From: Verrucomicrobiota bacterium
GTDB taxonomy: Bacteria; Verrucomicrobiota; Verrucomicrobiia; Opitutales; Opitutaceae
Length of the DNA stretch: 35,758 nucleotides
Assembly (NCBI GenBank): GCA_030601755.1
Contig: JAUWBF010000033.1
Span: 1-35,758, forward strand
Direction: 5' to 3'
Shown one piece after another: positions 1-8,009 of this stretch. The position numbers and the translations under genes are program-made. Below the pieces are notes generated by a model. That model ran no database searches. It was not told where the DNA came from and was given only the letters and a program-made list of their open reading frames with translations. Position 1 is the first letter of the stretch; the number at the start of each line of letters is the position of its first letter.

Positions 1-953
1 AGCGACTTCTGGCCGTCGATCATGCGGGTGTCGAGGTGGGGCACCGACATGGGGGGCGCGCCGGTGGCGGCCTGGCCGTAGACCTTGGCTTGGTGGCGGG
101 CGGCGATGGCGGGGTTGTTGCAGACGAGGAACTGGCCGGAGACGGGGAAGCCGCCGAAGCCCTTGCCCTCGGGGATGCCGGATTTTTGCAGAAGGGGGAG
201 GGCGGCGCCGCCCGCGCCGACGAAGACGAACGGGGTCTTGATGGAGCGGTTGATCTTCTTCTCGAGGTTGCGGACGGTGAGCTCCCACTTGCCGTCGGGC
301 AGGCGCTCGATGTCGCGGACCTGGTGGTGGGTGGCGAGCTTGATGTTGGGCTGCGTGGTGAGGTGGTCGACGAGGCTGGCGGTGAGCGCGCCGAAGTTGA
401 CGTCGGTGCCGCCCTCGGCGCGGGTGGCGGCGAGGGGTTGGTTGACGATGCGGTTCTCGAGGAGGAGAGGGGCCCACTTGCCGATGACCTGCGGATCGGT
501 GGTGAACTGCATCTCGGCGAAGAAGTGATGCGCGCTCATGGCCTCGTGGCGTTTTTTCAGGAAGGCGCAGTTGGCGTCGCCCCAGACAAAGCTCATGTGC
601 GGGACGCGGTGGATGAAGTCGGCGGGTTTTTGCAGGATGCCGGCCTTCACGAGGGAGGCCCAGAACTGCTTGGAGAGTTCAAAGGCCTCGTTGATCTCGA
701 CGGCTTTGGCGATGTCGACGGTGCCGTCGGCCTTCGGCTTGGTGTAGTTGAGCTCGCAGAGGGCGGCGTGGCCGGTGCCGGCGTTGTTCCAGGGGTTGGA
801 GCTTTCCTTGGCGACTTCGGCGAGGGCCTCGACGATCTGGATCTTGAGGTTCGGATCGAGCTGGTGGAGCAGCACGCCGAGGGTGGCGCTCATGATGCCG
901 CCGCCGATGAGGACGACGTCGGGTTCTGCGAAGGTGGCTACGCGTTCGGTCAT
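1..953 (-). CDS. mqo: Malate:quinone oxidoreductase, 5' part (cut by left edge)
   Basis: This enzyme oxidises malate to oxaloacetate and passes electrons to the quinone pool through FAD, as a peripheral membrane step of the TCA cycle. Reading the minus strand from the ATG at 953 gives 317 codons with no stop before the window edge. The N-terminus (MTERVATFAEPDVVLIGGGI, residues 1-20) holds the FAD-binding GGGIMSATLG motif. It is followed by the family-typical SSNPWNNAGTGHAALCELNY (about 52-71), FIHRVPHMSFVWG, TDVNFGALTASL and, near the edge, FVFVGAGGAALPLLQKSGI. Family members are about 490-550 residues, so roughly the C-terminal third lies outside the window. The alternative, an L-2-hydroxyglutarate oxidase, is unlikely because the NPWNNAGTGHAALCELNYT signature is specific to Mqo. 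No promoter could be assigned upstream. Confidence 0.95.
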   Translation of the reverse strand, partial: MTERVATFAEPDVVLIGGGIMSATLGVLLHQLDPNLKIQIVEALAEVAKESSNPWNNAGTGHAALCELNYTKPKADGTVDIAKAVEINEAFELSKQFWASLVKAGILQKPADFIHRVPHMSFVWGDANCAFLKKRHEAMSAHHFFAEMQFTTDPQVIGKWAPLLLENRIVNQPLAATRAEGGTDVNFGALTASLVDHLTTQPNIKLATHHQVRDIERLPDGKWELTVRNLEKKINRSIKTPFVFVGAGGAALPLLQKSGIPEGKGFGGFPVSGQFLVCNNPAIAARHQAKVYGQAATGAPPMSVPHLDTRMIDGQKS

Positions 954-1084
954 AGATGCCCGTAAGCGCGCCGAGAAAGGGGCGGGCTTGTCAACGCGCA
1001 AGGCGTTTAGCGGGGCTGAACGCGCCAATCAGTAGCGCTGGTGGCGCGGTCGGGGGGGGCGGGGGTGAAGCGCCGGGGGGCTGG

Positions 1085-1155
1085 GGTAGGGCGGGGACTC
1101 CGCGCCCCGCCGTCTCTGTCTTTGGATCGGCGCGCAAGGGACTGCGCGCCCTACC
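1085..1155. repeat. REP-like inverted pair of 28-base elements
   Basis: Two 28-base elements face each other at 1085-1112 and 1128-1155. Both begin, in their own orientation, with GGTAGGGCG and end in a G/C-rich closing arm ending in GCCG. Each is a small hairpin, and the stems differ while staying paired: GGGGACTCCGCGCCCC in one against CGCAGTCCCTTGCGCG in the other. The pair lies between the starts and ends of flanking genes and encodes nothing. It has the layout of REP/BIME-type intergenic repeats. A function as a transcript-end stabiliser or terminator is possible but unproven. Confidence 0.6.
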
Positions 1156-1168
1156 ACACTGACGTTCC

Positions 1169-1696
1169 TCAGTAGCCCTTCTGCTGGAGGGCGGCGCTGA
1201 GCTGGTTGATGAACTCCTGGCCGTCCTCGGGGGTGGGGCGGTAGCCGGGCTGGCTGACCTCGGTGAAGCCGGGGCGGCCGGTGTTGTCGACGATCCACTT
1301 GCCGGTGACGCCGTCGCTGAAGGTGACGCTGCCGCTGGCGATGGCGCCGGGGATGAGGGTGACGTTGTCCACTTCGACGGACACGGAGCCGAGGCCGGCG
1401 GGCACGGCGTCGTCCTCCATGTCGTCGTCGCCCGCAGGGGCGGCCGCGCCCGGCGCGGGTGAGGCGGGAGCCTTGGGCTTGGCGGGGGCGGCGGCCTTGG
1501 AGACGTCGTTCACGTCGCCCTTGGGCGCGGGCTTGTCCTTGAGGGCGAGGTCGAGGTCGTCGACCAGGAAGCGGACGTCCATGTAGGTCATCGAAATGCC
1601 GAACTCGGTCTGGAGCTTTTTCTGGACGGTCGAGAGGTTGTCTCCGGCGGAGACCCAGGAGGCGACGGCGGCGGATTGTTCGGGAGTGAGGGCCAT
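1169..1696 (-). CDS. Hypothetical protein, Ala/Pro linker between two small domains
   Basis: A 175-residue protein of unknown function. I chose the ATG at 1696 (MALTPEQSAAVASWVSAG) because the residues further upstream are Arg/Pro-rich and look like untranslated high-GC sequence. Residues 1-55 form a compact, probably helical unit (SAGDNLSTVQKKLQTEFG, then TYMDVRFLVDDLD) that could be a helix-turn-helix. Residues about 56-95 are a low-complexity Ala/Pro/Lys linker ending in an acidic patch (GDDDMEDD). The C-terminal 80 residues look like a beta-rich domain (SVSVEVDNVTLIPGAIASGS, then VTGKWIVDNTGRPGF). There is no signal peptide or membrane segment. It is divergent from the membrane protein gene at 1863. 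I recognise no named family. Confidence 0.7.
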   Translation of the reverse strand: MALTPEQSAAVASWVSAGDNLSTVQKKLQTEFGISMTYMDVRFLVDDLDLALKDKPAPKGDVNDVSKAAAPAKPKAPASPAPGAAAPAGDDDMEDDAVPAGLGSVSVEVDNVTLIPGAIASGSVTFSDGVTGKWIVDNTGRPGFTEVSQPGYRPTPEDGQEFINQLSAALQQKGY

Positions 1697-1862
1697 GGCG
1701 GTGAGGTGGTTGAGAGGGATTTGGACGAGGAAAACGCCAATGGAAACAACCGCGGCGCGCGGCGCAACCATCGCGTGAGCGCGGACGGGCGCTCTGGGTG
1801 TGGCGGCGCTGGCGTGCGCGGGCGGGGTTGCGCGGCGGCGCGTCGGGCGATTGGGTGGCGTC

Positions 1863-2291
1863 ATGAAGCTGCAACTCAAACGCATCGATCCGATCTCGGC
1901 GGGCAAGGTTCTGGGCGGTCTTTACGCCGCGCTCACGTTGTTGTTCGTGCCGGTGGTCGTGTTGATGGGCCTGTTCGCGACGCTGGCGGGGAGCGCGAGC
2001 GTGACCATGACGTCCAGCTCCGGTGACTTCGGCGGCGGGCCGATGCTGCCGGGCATGGGGATCTTTGCGGGCATGGGGTTGTTTTTCGCGCTGATGATCC
2101 CGGTGATCTACGGCGTGATGGGCTTCGTGTTCGGGGCGCTCATGGCCCTGGCCTACAATCTGATTTGCCGTTGGCTGGGCGGGCTGGTGCTGGAGTTTGA
2201 GCCGAAGGACGTCGTGCCCGCGCCTGCGCCCGCCGTCATCGCGCCGGTCGCGTCGCCGGACGGTCCGCCGTCATTGCCCGGGCGGCTCTGA
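1863..2291 (+). CDS. Small membrane protein, DUF3566-like
   Basis: A 142-residue integral membrane protein. It opens with MKLQLKRIDPISAGKVLGGL, resembling the '(L/K)RIDP.S..K' opening of DUF3566-type transmembrane proteins, but I hold that family link loosely. Two hydrophobic spans are clear: residues about 15-43 (LYAALTLLFVPVVVLMGLFA) and about 68-100 (GMGLFFALMIPVIYGVMGFV). They are separated by a Ser/Gly-rich loop with GDFGGGPMLPGMG. The tail after LGGLVLEFEPKD is Pro/Ala-rich and cytoplasmic or disordered. The start is the ATG at 1863, since the frame upstream reads Arg/Gly-rich sequence. The last 21 bases overlap the 3' end of the convergent AraC-type gene. The role is unknown. Confidence 0.75.
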   Translation: MKLQLKRIDPISAGKVLGGLYAALTLLFVPVVVLMGLFATLAGSASVTMTSSSGDFGGGPMLPGMGIFAGMGLFFALMIPVIYGVMGFVFGALMALAYNLICRWLGGLVLEFEPKDVVPAPAPAVIAPVASPDGPPSLPGRL

Positions 2292-3104
2292 GGCGTCGCG
2301 CCATTGCTTGGGCGAGCGTCCGGTGGCGGCCTTGAAGGCATGGCAAAAATGCGCCGCATCCACGTAGCCGCACGCGGCGGCGATCTCCTTGGTGGAGAGC
2401 GCGCCTTCGCGGAGGAGGGTCTTGGCGCGTTCGAGACGGGCGGTTTGCAGGTAGCGACCGGGCGTCATGCCGAGGTGCCGGCGAAACAGCAGCGTGAAGT
2501 GCGCGGTGCTGAGCGCGTGGTAATGCGCGAGGTCGCGGATGCGCATGGGCTGGGCGAGGTTGCCGGAGAGCGTGAGCGCCGCGGAGCGCACCAGCTCGGC
2601 GGCGCGCGCGGCCTTGGCGGGGCGGGGCGACTTGGCGGCGCCGGCGGCGGGCAGGCGGCAGAGCAGGATCAGCAGCTCCCGCATGGCCAGCTCGGCGCGC
2701 TCCTCGTGGCCGAGCGCGGGGGTCTGCCGCTCCGCGCAGATGACTTCGAACAGCCGTGTGATCTGGCCCTCGTAGGCGCCGGTCGCGAGCACGCCGCCGA
2801 GCAGGCCGGGCAACTCGTCGTAGCCATCCGCGAAATCAAATCCCAGCCACGCGATGCGCGTCTGCGTTCCCGCCGCGGACCGCTCGAAATGCTCCACGCC
2901 CGCCGGCACGATCAGGAGGTCCCCGGCGCGCAACGACGCGCGGCGTCTGCCCAAGTGCCAGTCGCATTCGCCCTCGAGGAGAAAACCGATCTCGTGAAAC
3001 GCATGCCGATGCGCTTGGAACCGGATGCCGCGGCGCGATCCGCGCGGCATCATGACGGCGAGCCGCACGCGCGGAGGATGACGCCAAAATTGTTCCGGAT
3101 GCAT
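2271..3104 (-). CDS. AraC-family transcriptional regulator with cupin sensor domain
   Basis: A predicted DNA-binding regulator of about 277 residues. The N-terminal half is a cupin-type sensing domain (AHRHAFHEIGFLLEGECDWH, then LRAGDLLIVPAGVEHFE). The C-terminal half is the double helix-turn-helix typical of AraC/XylS: RIRDLAHYHALSTAHFTLLF for the first helix pair and STKEIAAACGYVDAAHFCHA followed by FKAATGRSPKQWR for the second. I chose the ATG at 3104 (MHPEQFWRHPPRVRLAVMMP). An upstream start at 3158 is open but would translate AT-rich sequence better read as the promoter. The gene is divergent from the fused sugar oxidoreductase gene, which makes that gene a natural target. The ligand is unknown, probably a sugar or sugar acid. 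Confidence 0.9.
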   Translation of the reverse strand: MHPEQFWRHPPRVRLAVMMPRGSRRGIRFQAHRHAFHEIGFLLEGECDWHLGRRRASLRAGDLLIVPAGVEHFERSAAGTQTRIAWLGFDFADGYDELPGLLGGVLATGAYEGQITRLFEVICAERQTPALGHEERAELAMRELLILLCRLPAAGAAKSPRPAKAARAAELVRSAALTLSGNLAQPMRIRDLAHYHALSTAHFTLLFRRHLGMTPGRYLQTARLERAKTLLREGALSTKEIAAACGYVDAAHFCHAFKAATGRSPKQWRDASEPPGQ

Positions 3105-3114
3105 GTTTCGGTCC

Positions 3115-3144
3115 GATACATGGCCGAATCGCGGCTTTGATACA
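3115..3144. promoter_or_regulatory. Direct GATACA repeat between divergent regulator and oxidoreductase genes
   Basis: GATACA occurs at 3115-3120 and again at 3139-3144 in the same orientation, 24 bases apart, in the only AT-richer part of the divergent intergenic region. AraC-family regulators usually bind direct repeats about two helical turns apart, so this may be the operator. The second copy (TTTGATACAATC) could equally be part of a -10 element. Confidence 0.25.
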
Positions 3145-3232
3145 ATCAATTGCGCCACGATCCCGGCGCTCGAACCTTGGCAGGCGGCACCGAGCGGTTC
3201 AGCGTCGGGCGTTGATTCCCCTCGCGTTGCCC

Positions 3233-5257
3233 ATGTCCACGAACACCCCCGTCGCGCCCCTTCGCTGGGGCATCCTGAGCACCGGTCACATCGCCGGTGT
3301 GTTTGCCCGCGGTGTCGCCGCCTCCGCGTCCGGTCGCGTCGTCGCGGTCGGCAGCCGCTCGCCGGAGCCCGCGCAAAAATTCGCCGCCGCGCACGGCATC
3401 GCGCGCGCCCACGGCAGCTACGAGGCGCTGCTGGCCGATCCCGAGGTCGAGGCCGTCTATATCGCCACGCCGCACCCGCAGCACGCCGAGTGGGTCGTGC
3501 GCGCGGCCGAGGCGGGCAAACACATCCTGTGCGAAAAGCCCCTGGGCCTGAACCACGCCGAGGCCATGGTCATGGTGCAGGCCGCGCGCGAGCACGGCGT
3601 CGTGCTCATGGAGGCGTTCATGTATCGTTGCCACCCGCAGACCGCGAAGCTCGTCGAGCTGATTCGCGACGGCGCCATCGGCCGGGTGGGGCTGGTGCAG
3701 GCGACGTTCAGCTTCAACTGCGGCTACTCTCCCGACTCGCGTCTGTGGGCCAACGCGCTCGGCGGCGGCGGCATCCTCGATGTTGGTTGCTACACCGTGT
3801 CAATGGCGCGGCTGATCGCGGGCGCTGCGGCGGGGCAACCGTTTCTCAACCCCGTCTCAGTCAGCGGCGCCGGCGTGCTGCACCCGGAGAGCGGCGCGGA
3901 CGCCTACGCGGCGGGCACGCTCAAATTTCCCAACGACATCGTCGCGCAGGTCTCCTGCGGCGTCGGGCTCAACCAGGACAACGTCGTGCGCGTCTACGGC
4001 TCCGCCGGCTGGCTGCTCGTGCCCTCGCCGTGGGTGGTCAATCGCGACGGCGGCGTATCCAAGATCATTCTACACCGCGCCGGCGCCCCCGCGCCCGAGG
4101 AGATCGCCGTCGAGGCCGACCCGCTCTACGCGCTCGAGGCCGACGCCTTCGCGGCCGCGGTGCGCGCCGGCCTGCGCGACGTGCCGCGGATGAGCTCCGA
4201 CGACACGCTCGGAAATCTCGCCGCGCTCGACCAGTGGCGCGCCGCCGTCGGCCTCGTTTACGAAGCCGAAAAACCCGCCGCCTTCACCCACACCATCAAG
4301 CGCCGCCCGCTCGCCGTGCGTGCCGACGCGCCCATCCCGCGCGCCGCGGTGCCCGGCGTGCGCCTGCCGGTCGCGCGCCTCGTGATGGGCTGCGACAACC
4401 AGCCGACCATGCCGCACGGCGCCGCCATGTGGGACGATTATTTCGAGCGCGGCGGCAACGCCTTCGACACCGCTTGGCTCTACTTCGGCGGCCGGCAGGA
4501 GCGCCTGCTCGGCCACTGGATGCGCAACCGCGGCCTGCGCGACCAGGTCGTCGTCATCGGCAAGGGCGGACACCCGCCCGCCTGCACGCCCGAGGGCATC
4601 ACGCGCCAGCTTCACGAATCGCTGGAGCGCCTCCAAACCGACCGCGTCGACATCTACCTCATGCACCGCGACAACCCCGACGTGCCCGTCGGCGAGTTGG
4701 TCGACGCGCTCAACGAGCACGTGCGCGCCGGCCGCATCGGCATCTTCGGCGGCTCCAACTGGACCATCGCCCGCGTCGCCGCCGCCAACCGCTACGCGAA
4801 GCGCAAGGGCCTGCAGGGCTTCGGCGCGCTCTCCAACAACTTCTCGCTCGCCCGCATGGTCGACCCCGTCTGGGGCGGCTGCGTCGCGGCCAGCGACCCC
4901 GATTCGCGCAAGTGGCTCAAAAAACACCGGCTCCCGCACTTCGCGTGGTCCAGCCAGGCGCGCGGCTTCTTCACCGAGCGCGCCGGCCGTGACAAACCCG
5001 GCGACGCCGAACTCACGCGCTGCTGGTATTCGGACGACAACTTCGAACGCCGCGACCGTGCCGTCGCCCTCGCCGCCAAGAAGGGCGTGTCACCCATCGC
5101 CATCGCCGCCGCTTACGTGCTCGCGCAACCGTTTCCCAGCTTCGCGCTGATCGGCCCGCGCACCATCGCCGAGACCGTGAGCTCGCTGGAGTGCCTGCGT
5201 GTCGAACTCACCCCGCGCGAAGTCGCTTGGCTCAACCTCGAACGTGAACGGCCCTGA
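3233..5257 (+). CDS. Fused Gfo/Idh/MocA dehydrogenase and aldo/keto reductase
   Basis: A 674-residue two-domain oxidoreductase. Residues about 9-365 are a Gfo/Idh/MocA NAD(P)-dependent sugar dehydrogenase: nucleotide-binding WGILSTGHIAGVF at 11-23, catalytic-loop E101-K102-P103, then MEAFMYRCHPQ as in the dehydrogenase family that includes glucose-fructose oxidoreductase. Residues about 375-674 are an aldo/keto reductase barrel with the full tetrad visible: D412 and Y417 in AFDTAWLYFGG, K444 in VVIGKGG, H478 in YLMHRDNP. The spacing matches the family (5, 27 and 34 residues). Each half is close to full length for its own family. I chose the ATG at 3233 (MSTNTPVAPLRWGI); the 32 upstream codons are Arg-rich and not family-like. 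Substrates are unknown. The divergent AraC gene and downstream uxuA point to carbohydrate catabolism. Confidence 0.92.
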   Translation: MSTNTPVAPLRWGILSTGHIAGVFARGVAASASGRVVAVGSRSPEPAQKFAAAHGIARAHGSYEALLADPEVEAVYIATPHPQHAEWVVRAAEAGKHILCEKPLGLNHAEAMVMVQAAREHGVVLMEAFMYRCHPQTAKLVELIRDGAIGRVGLVQATFSFNCGYSPDSRLWANALGGGGILDVGCYTVSMARLIAGAAAGQPFLNPVSVSGAGVLHPESGADAYAAGTLKFPNDIVAQVSCGVGLNQDNVVRVYGSAGWLLVPSPWVVNRDGGVSKIILHRAGAPAPEEIAVEADPLYALEADAFAAAVRAGLRDVPRMSSDDTLGNLAALDQWRAAVGLVYEAEKPAAFTHTIKRRPLAVRADAPIPRAAVPGVRLPVARLVMGCDNQPTMPHGAAMWDDYFERGGNAFDTAWLYFGGRQERLLGHWMRNRGLRDQVVVIGKGGHPPACTPEGITRQLHESLERLQTDRVDIYLMHRDNPDVPVGELVDALNEHVRAGRIGIFGGSNWTIARVAAANRYAKRKGLQGFGALSNNFSLARMVDPVWGGCVAASDPDSRKWLKKHRLPHFAWSSQARGFFTERAGRDKPGDAELTRCWYSDDNFERRDRAVALAAKKGVSPIAIAAAYVLAQPFPSFALIGPRTIAETVSSLECLRVELTPREVAWLNLERERP

Positions 5258-5297
5258 GCTTGCCGTCCGGCGGCCGGCCCTTTAGCCAAGCGCTTGC

Positions 5298-6509
5298 ATG
5301 AAACGCATCTCCCTGCCCGGTCTTTTGCTCGGTCTGTTCGCGCTCTTCGCTTCGCCGCTCGTCGCCGCCACCGCGGAGACGTCCGCCGCGCAGACCAAGG
5401 ACAAGTCGCCTTCGGCCGCCATCGCCGGCGCCGTGTCCACCGTCACCGGCATGGCCATCTCGCCGCTGCTCGGCACCGGCGCGTATGGAGCCTACCAATA
5501 CTTCACCGCCGAGAAGGAAGAGCGTCCGGGTCTGCCGTGGTATGCGCAGGTGAGCTTCTGGCTGCCGGCCCTCGGCATCGTCGGCGCGGTCGCCGCCAAG
5601 GACGCGCTCGGCGCGGCCCTGCCCCCCGGCTGGAAAAAACCGCTCGACGTGCTCGAGACCGTCGAGAACAAGGCCACCGGACTCGTCGCCGCCGGCGCGG
5701 TCGTTCCCTTCACGATGGCCAGCCTGTCCAAGATGATCGCGAGCAACACCCCGCCGCCCGACGCGCTCGCCGCCACCGGCACCGCGACCATCCATGTCGC
5801 CGCCATCGACTGGTCGTGGTTGCTCAACATCCTCACCGTTCCCTTCGGCATCGCCGTCTTCGTCGTCGTCTGGATGGCCTCGCACGCCATCAACGCCCTC
5901 ATCCTGCTCAGCCCGTGGGGCGCCATCGACGCCGCGCTCAAGGCCGGCCGCACCGCCCTGCTCGGACTCGTCACCGTCTCCGCGGCGCTCAACCCCTGGA
6001 TCGGCGCGGCGCTCTCGCTCGTCGTCATCATCTTCGCCTACTTCATCGCCGGCTGGTCGTTCCGCCTGACCATCTTCGGCGCGATCTTCTCGTGGGACTT
6101 CTTCACCGGCGCCCGCCGCCGCCGCCAACCCTCGCCCGAGGCCAACAAGCTCTTTTCCAGCACGCAGCTCACCAAGCAGGGCGTGCCCATGCGCACCTGG
6201 GGCCGCCTCGCGAAAGACGCCGCCACCGGCGCGACCAGCTTCACCTACAAACCCTGGCTCGTGCTCCCGGAGAAAACCGTCGCGGTGAACTTCGTCGAAC
6301 CCGCCGTCGGCAAGGGCCTGTTCTTCTCGACCATCCGCGACGGTGAACGCACCTCGTTCGTGCTGCCGCCCCGCTACCGCGGCCACGAGGAAACCATCGC
6401 CGAGATCTACCGGCTCGGCGCGGTCGAACCCGCCGGCCTGCTCAAGGCCTGGGGCGCGTTGCGCGAACTCTTCGGCGGCAGCGCCGCCAAGGCCCAGGTC
6501 ACGAGCTGA
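5298..6509 (+). CDS. Exported multi-pass membrane protein of unknown function
   Basis: A 403-residue protein beginning 40 bases after the fused oxidoreductase gene in the same direction. It has a clear signal peptide (MKRISLPGLLLGLFALFASP, cleavage near VAATA). Several hydrophobic spans follow: about 42-65, about 85-112, a strong pair near 175-215 (LLNILTVPFGIAVFVVVWMA) and near 230-265 (GAALSLVVIIFAYFIAGWSF). The soluble C-terminal 130 residues carry WGRLAKDAATGATSFTYKPW and FVLPPRYRGHEETIAEIYRL. I do not recognise the family and see no catalytic motif. The end of the gene is followed by a repeat-bearing intergenic stretch. Confidence 0.7.
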   Translation: MKRISLPGLLLGLFALFASPLVAATAETSAAQTKDKSPSAAIAGAVSTVTGMAISPLLGTGAYGAYQYFTAEKEERPGLPWYAQVSFWLPALGIVGAVAAKDALGAALPPGWKKPLDVLETVENKATGLVAAGAVVPFTMASLSKMIASNTPPPDALAATGTATIHVAAIDWSWLLNILTVPFGIAVFVVVWMASHAINALILLSPWGAIDAALKAGRTALLGLVTVSAALNPWIGAALSLVVIIFAYFIAGWSFRLTIFGAIFSWDFFTGARRRRQPSPEANKLFSSTQLTKQGVPMRTWGRLAKDAATGATSFTYKPWLVLPEKTVAVNFVEPAVGKGLFFSTIRDGERTSFVLPPRYRGHEETIAEIYRLGAVEPAGLLKAWGALRELFGGSAAKAQVTS

Positions 6510-6616
6510 CGCCGCCCGGCGCAGCCAACGCGGTCGTCCCGAGGCAGCAGCTTGCTCGCAAGCGATTCCGCCGCGGCGCGCCGCGCCGCGTCCCGGCCCG
6601 CGCTCCCAGCCGCAAT

Positions 6617-6635
6617 TGTCACTTAATAAGTGACA
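6617..6635. repeat. 19-base palindrome TGTCACTTAATAAGTGACA
   Basis: A perfect inverted repeat of 8 bases around a 3-base AAT centre. It is AT-rich against a very GC-rich background. A second copy lies 58 bases downstream and a third near 9504. It may be a dimeric-protein binding site or a small mobile repeat. Confidence 0.65.
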
Positions 6636-6674
6636 CTTTCCGCCCGCGTTCCCTTCGCCCGTGGCCGCCGACAT

Positions 6675-6693
6675 TGTCACTTATTAAGTGACA
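6675..6693. repeat. 19-base palindrome TGTCACTTATTAAGTGACA
   Basis: Second copy of the repeat at 6617, with the centre reading ATT instead of AAT, that is, the same element in the opposite orientation. Both arms (TGTCACTT and AAGTGACA) are intact. Confidence 0.65.
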
Positions 6694-6780
6694 TTCCCCT
6701 CGGCGCTGCCTGTCGCGGCTCTCACCGCACGCGGCGTTGTTCGGCGCCAAGCCCAGTCGCCACCCCACTGCGTCGCAGCA

Positions 6781-6817
6781 GTTTCACTGATATGAAATTG
6801 TTCTGAAACTGATTTCA
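6781..6817. promoter_or_regulatory. Candidate operator/promoter of uxuA
   Basis: An AT-rich island 77-113 bases before the uxuA start. It contains TTTCA-N6-TGAAA (6783-6797, plus flank) followed by TGAAA-N4-TTTCA (6804-6817), two overlapping small inverted repeats that share CTGAT in the centre. LacI- or GntR-type regulators of uronate genes use sites of this size. The assignment is inference from position and symmetry only. Confidence 0.3.
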
Positions 6818-6893
6818 CCGCGGCGGCCGTTGGGCGCGGGGCGCGCGGTTGGCTTGGATTGTGCAGACAGAATCACGAACCAACCGACTTCGC

Positions 6894-7988
6894 ATGAACA
6901 CCGCCTTCCGCTGGTATGGACCCAATGACCGCGTGCCGCTTGCCTGGCTCCGGCAGATGACGCCGCGCCCGCTGGTCGTCACCCACCTCCCGCACGTCGC
7001 GCCCGGCGAGGAGTGGACCGTCGCCGACCTGCGCGTCCTGCGCGCACAACTCGACGCCCAAGGCCTCTCGCTCGGCCCGGTCGAAAGCGTTTTCTGGACC
7101 GACGCCATGAAGCTCGGCTGGGCCGCGCGCGACCGCCACATCGAGAACTACCGCCGCACCCTGCGCAACCTGCGCGAGGTCTTTCCCGACGCCGGCGAGA
7201 TCATCGTCACCTACAACATCATGCCGCTCGACTGGGGCCGCACCGACCTCGGCAAGCTCCACCCCAACGGCACCCGCAGCCTCGCCTACGACCACGCCGA
7301 GCTTGAAAAACTCGACCTCTCCCAGGGCCTCTTCCTGCCCGGCTGGGGCCGCCGCTACAGCGCCGAGGAGTTTGCCGCGCTGCAGGCCGAATACGCCGCG
7401 CTCGGCGAGGACGGCGTGTGGGCCAACATCGGCTACGTGCTCGATGCGCTCGTCCCGGTCTGCGAGGAGAACAACATCCGCCTCGCCGCGCATCCCAACG
7501 ATCCGCCCTGGTCCTACCTCGGCCTGCCCGCGTTGCTCTGCGATGCGGACGGCATTCGTCGCCTGCTCGCGCTCAACCCCAGCCGCGCCAACGCCCTGTG
7601 TTTCTGCACCGGCAGTCTCGGCGCGCTGCCGGAGAACGACATTCCCGCGATGATCCGCGAGTTCGCCGACCGGATCGCCTGGATGCACATCCGCTCGGTC
7701 AAGACCACCGGCCACAAGCAGTTTCACGAAGCCGACCACGCCGACCCCGAGGCCAACGTCGACCTGCTCGGCGTCATGCAAACGCTCATGGAGATCGGCT
7801 GGGACGGTGTCTTCCGCTCCGACCACGGGCTCGATCTCTTCTTCGAGACCAACCTGGGCACGCACGGCTACCCGGCCATCGACCGCTACGCCGCCAACAA
7901 GCTCCTCTGGGGTTACTGGCAGGCGCTCACCCGCGCCGGAGTCGGTGCGGTGCGACCGGTCGAGACACCGGCGCTCTGCGAGGCGTGA
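6894..7988 (+). CDS. uxuA: Mannonate dehydratase
   Basis: It dehydrates D-mannonate to 2-keto-3-deoxy-D-gluconate in the hexuronate degradation pathway, in the cytoplasm. The protein is 364 residues, normal for the family (about 350-395). Recognisable UxuA segments include RWYGPNDRVPLAWLRQM at the N-terminus, HPNDPPWSYLGLP in the middle, CFCTGSLGALPENDI, the metal-site region MHIRSVKTTGHKQFHEADH, and VFRSDHG near the C-terminus (families usually show R-x-DHG here). I chose the ATG at 6894 because family members start with M..tfRWyGp; the 15 upstream codons are not family-like. No other uronate gene (uxaC, kdgK) is adjacent in the window. Regulation may act through the AT-rich inverted repeats about 80-110 bases upstream. 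Confidence 0.95.
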   Translation: MNTAFRWYGPNDRVPLAWLRQMTPRPLVVTHLPHVAPGEEWTVADLRVLRAQLDAQGLSLGPVESVFWTDAMKLGWAARDRHIENYRRTLRNLREVFPDAGEIIVTYNIMPLDWGRTDLGKLHPNGTRSLAYDHAELEKLDLSQGLFLPGWGRRYSAEEFAALQAEYAALGEDGVWANIGYVLDALVPVCEENNIRLAAHPNDPPWSYLGLPALLCDADGIRRLLALNPSRANALCFCTGSLGALPENDIPAMIREFADRIAWMHIRSVKTTGHKQFHEADHADPEANVDLLGVMQTLMEIGWDGVFRSDHGLDLFFETNLGTHGYPAIDRYAANKLLWGYWQALTRAGVGAVRPVETPALCEA

Positions 7989-8009
7989 GTCTGTCGAGCG
8001 GCTTTTGTC

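Larger units (their letters stand above)
6510..6893. other. Non-coding stretch with palindromes before uxuA
   Basis: This 384-base stretch has no supportable gene. It contains two 19-base TGTCACTT palindromes (6617-6635 and 6675-6693) and an AT-rich block near 6781-6817 with TTTCA/TGAAA inverted repeats just upstream of uxuA. The rest is unremarkable GC-rich sequence. Confidence 0.6.

Noticed and set aside
36-965. Long plus-strand open frame opposite mqo
   Set aside because: Gly/Asp/Glu/Val-rich translation without family motifs; it is the antisense shadow of mqo in high-GC DNA.
3103-4992. 629-codon plus-strand frame
   Set aside because: Arg/Ala-rich out-of-frame reading of the fused oxidoreductase gene.
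5232-6680. 482-codon minus-strand frame opposite the membrane protein gene
   Set aside because: Gly/Arg/Asp-rich without any domain; the plus-strand frame has a signal peptide and membrane helices.
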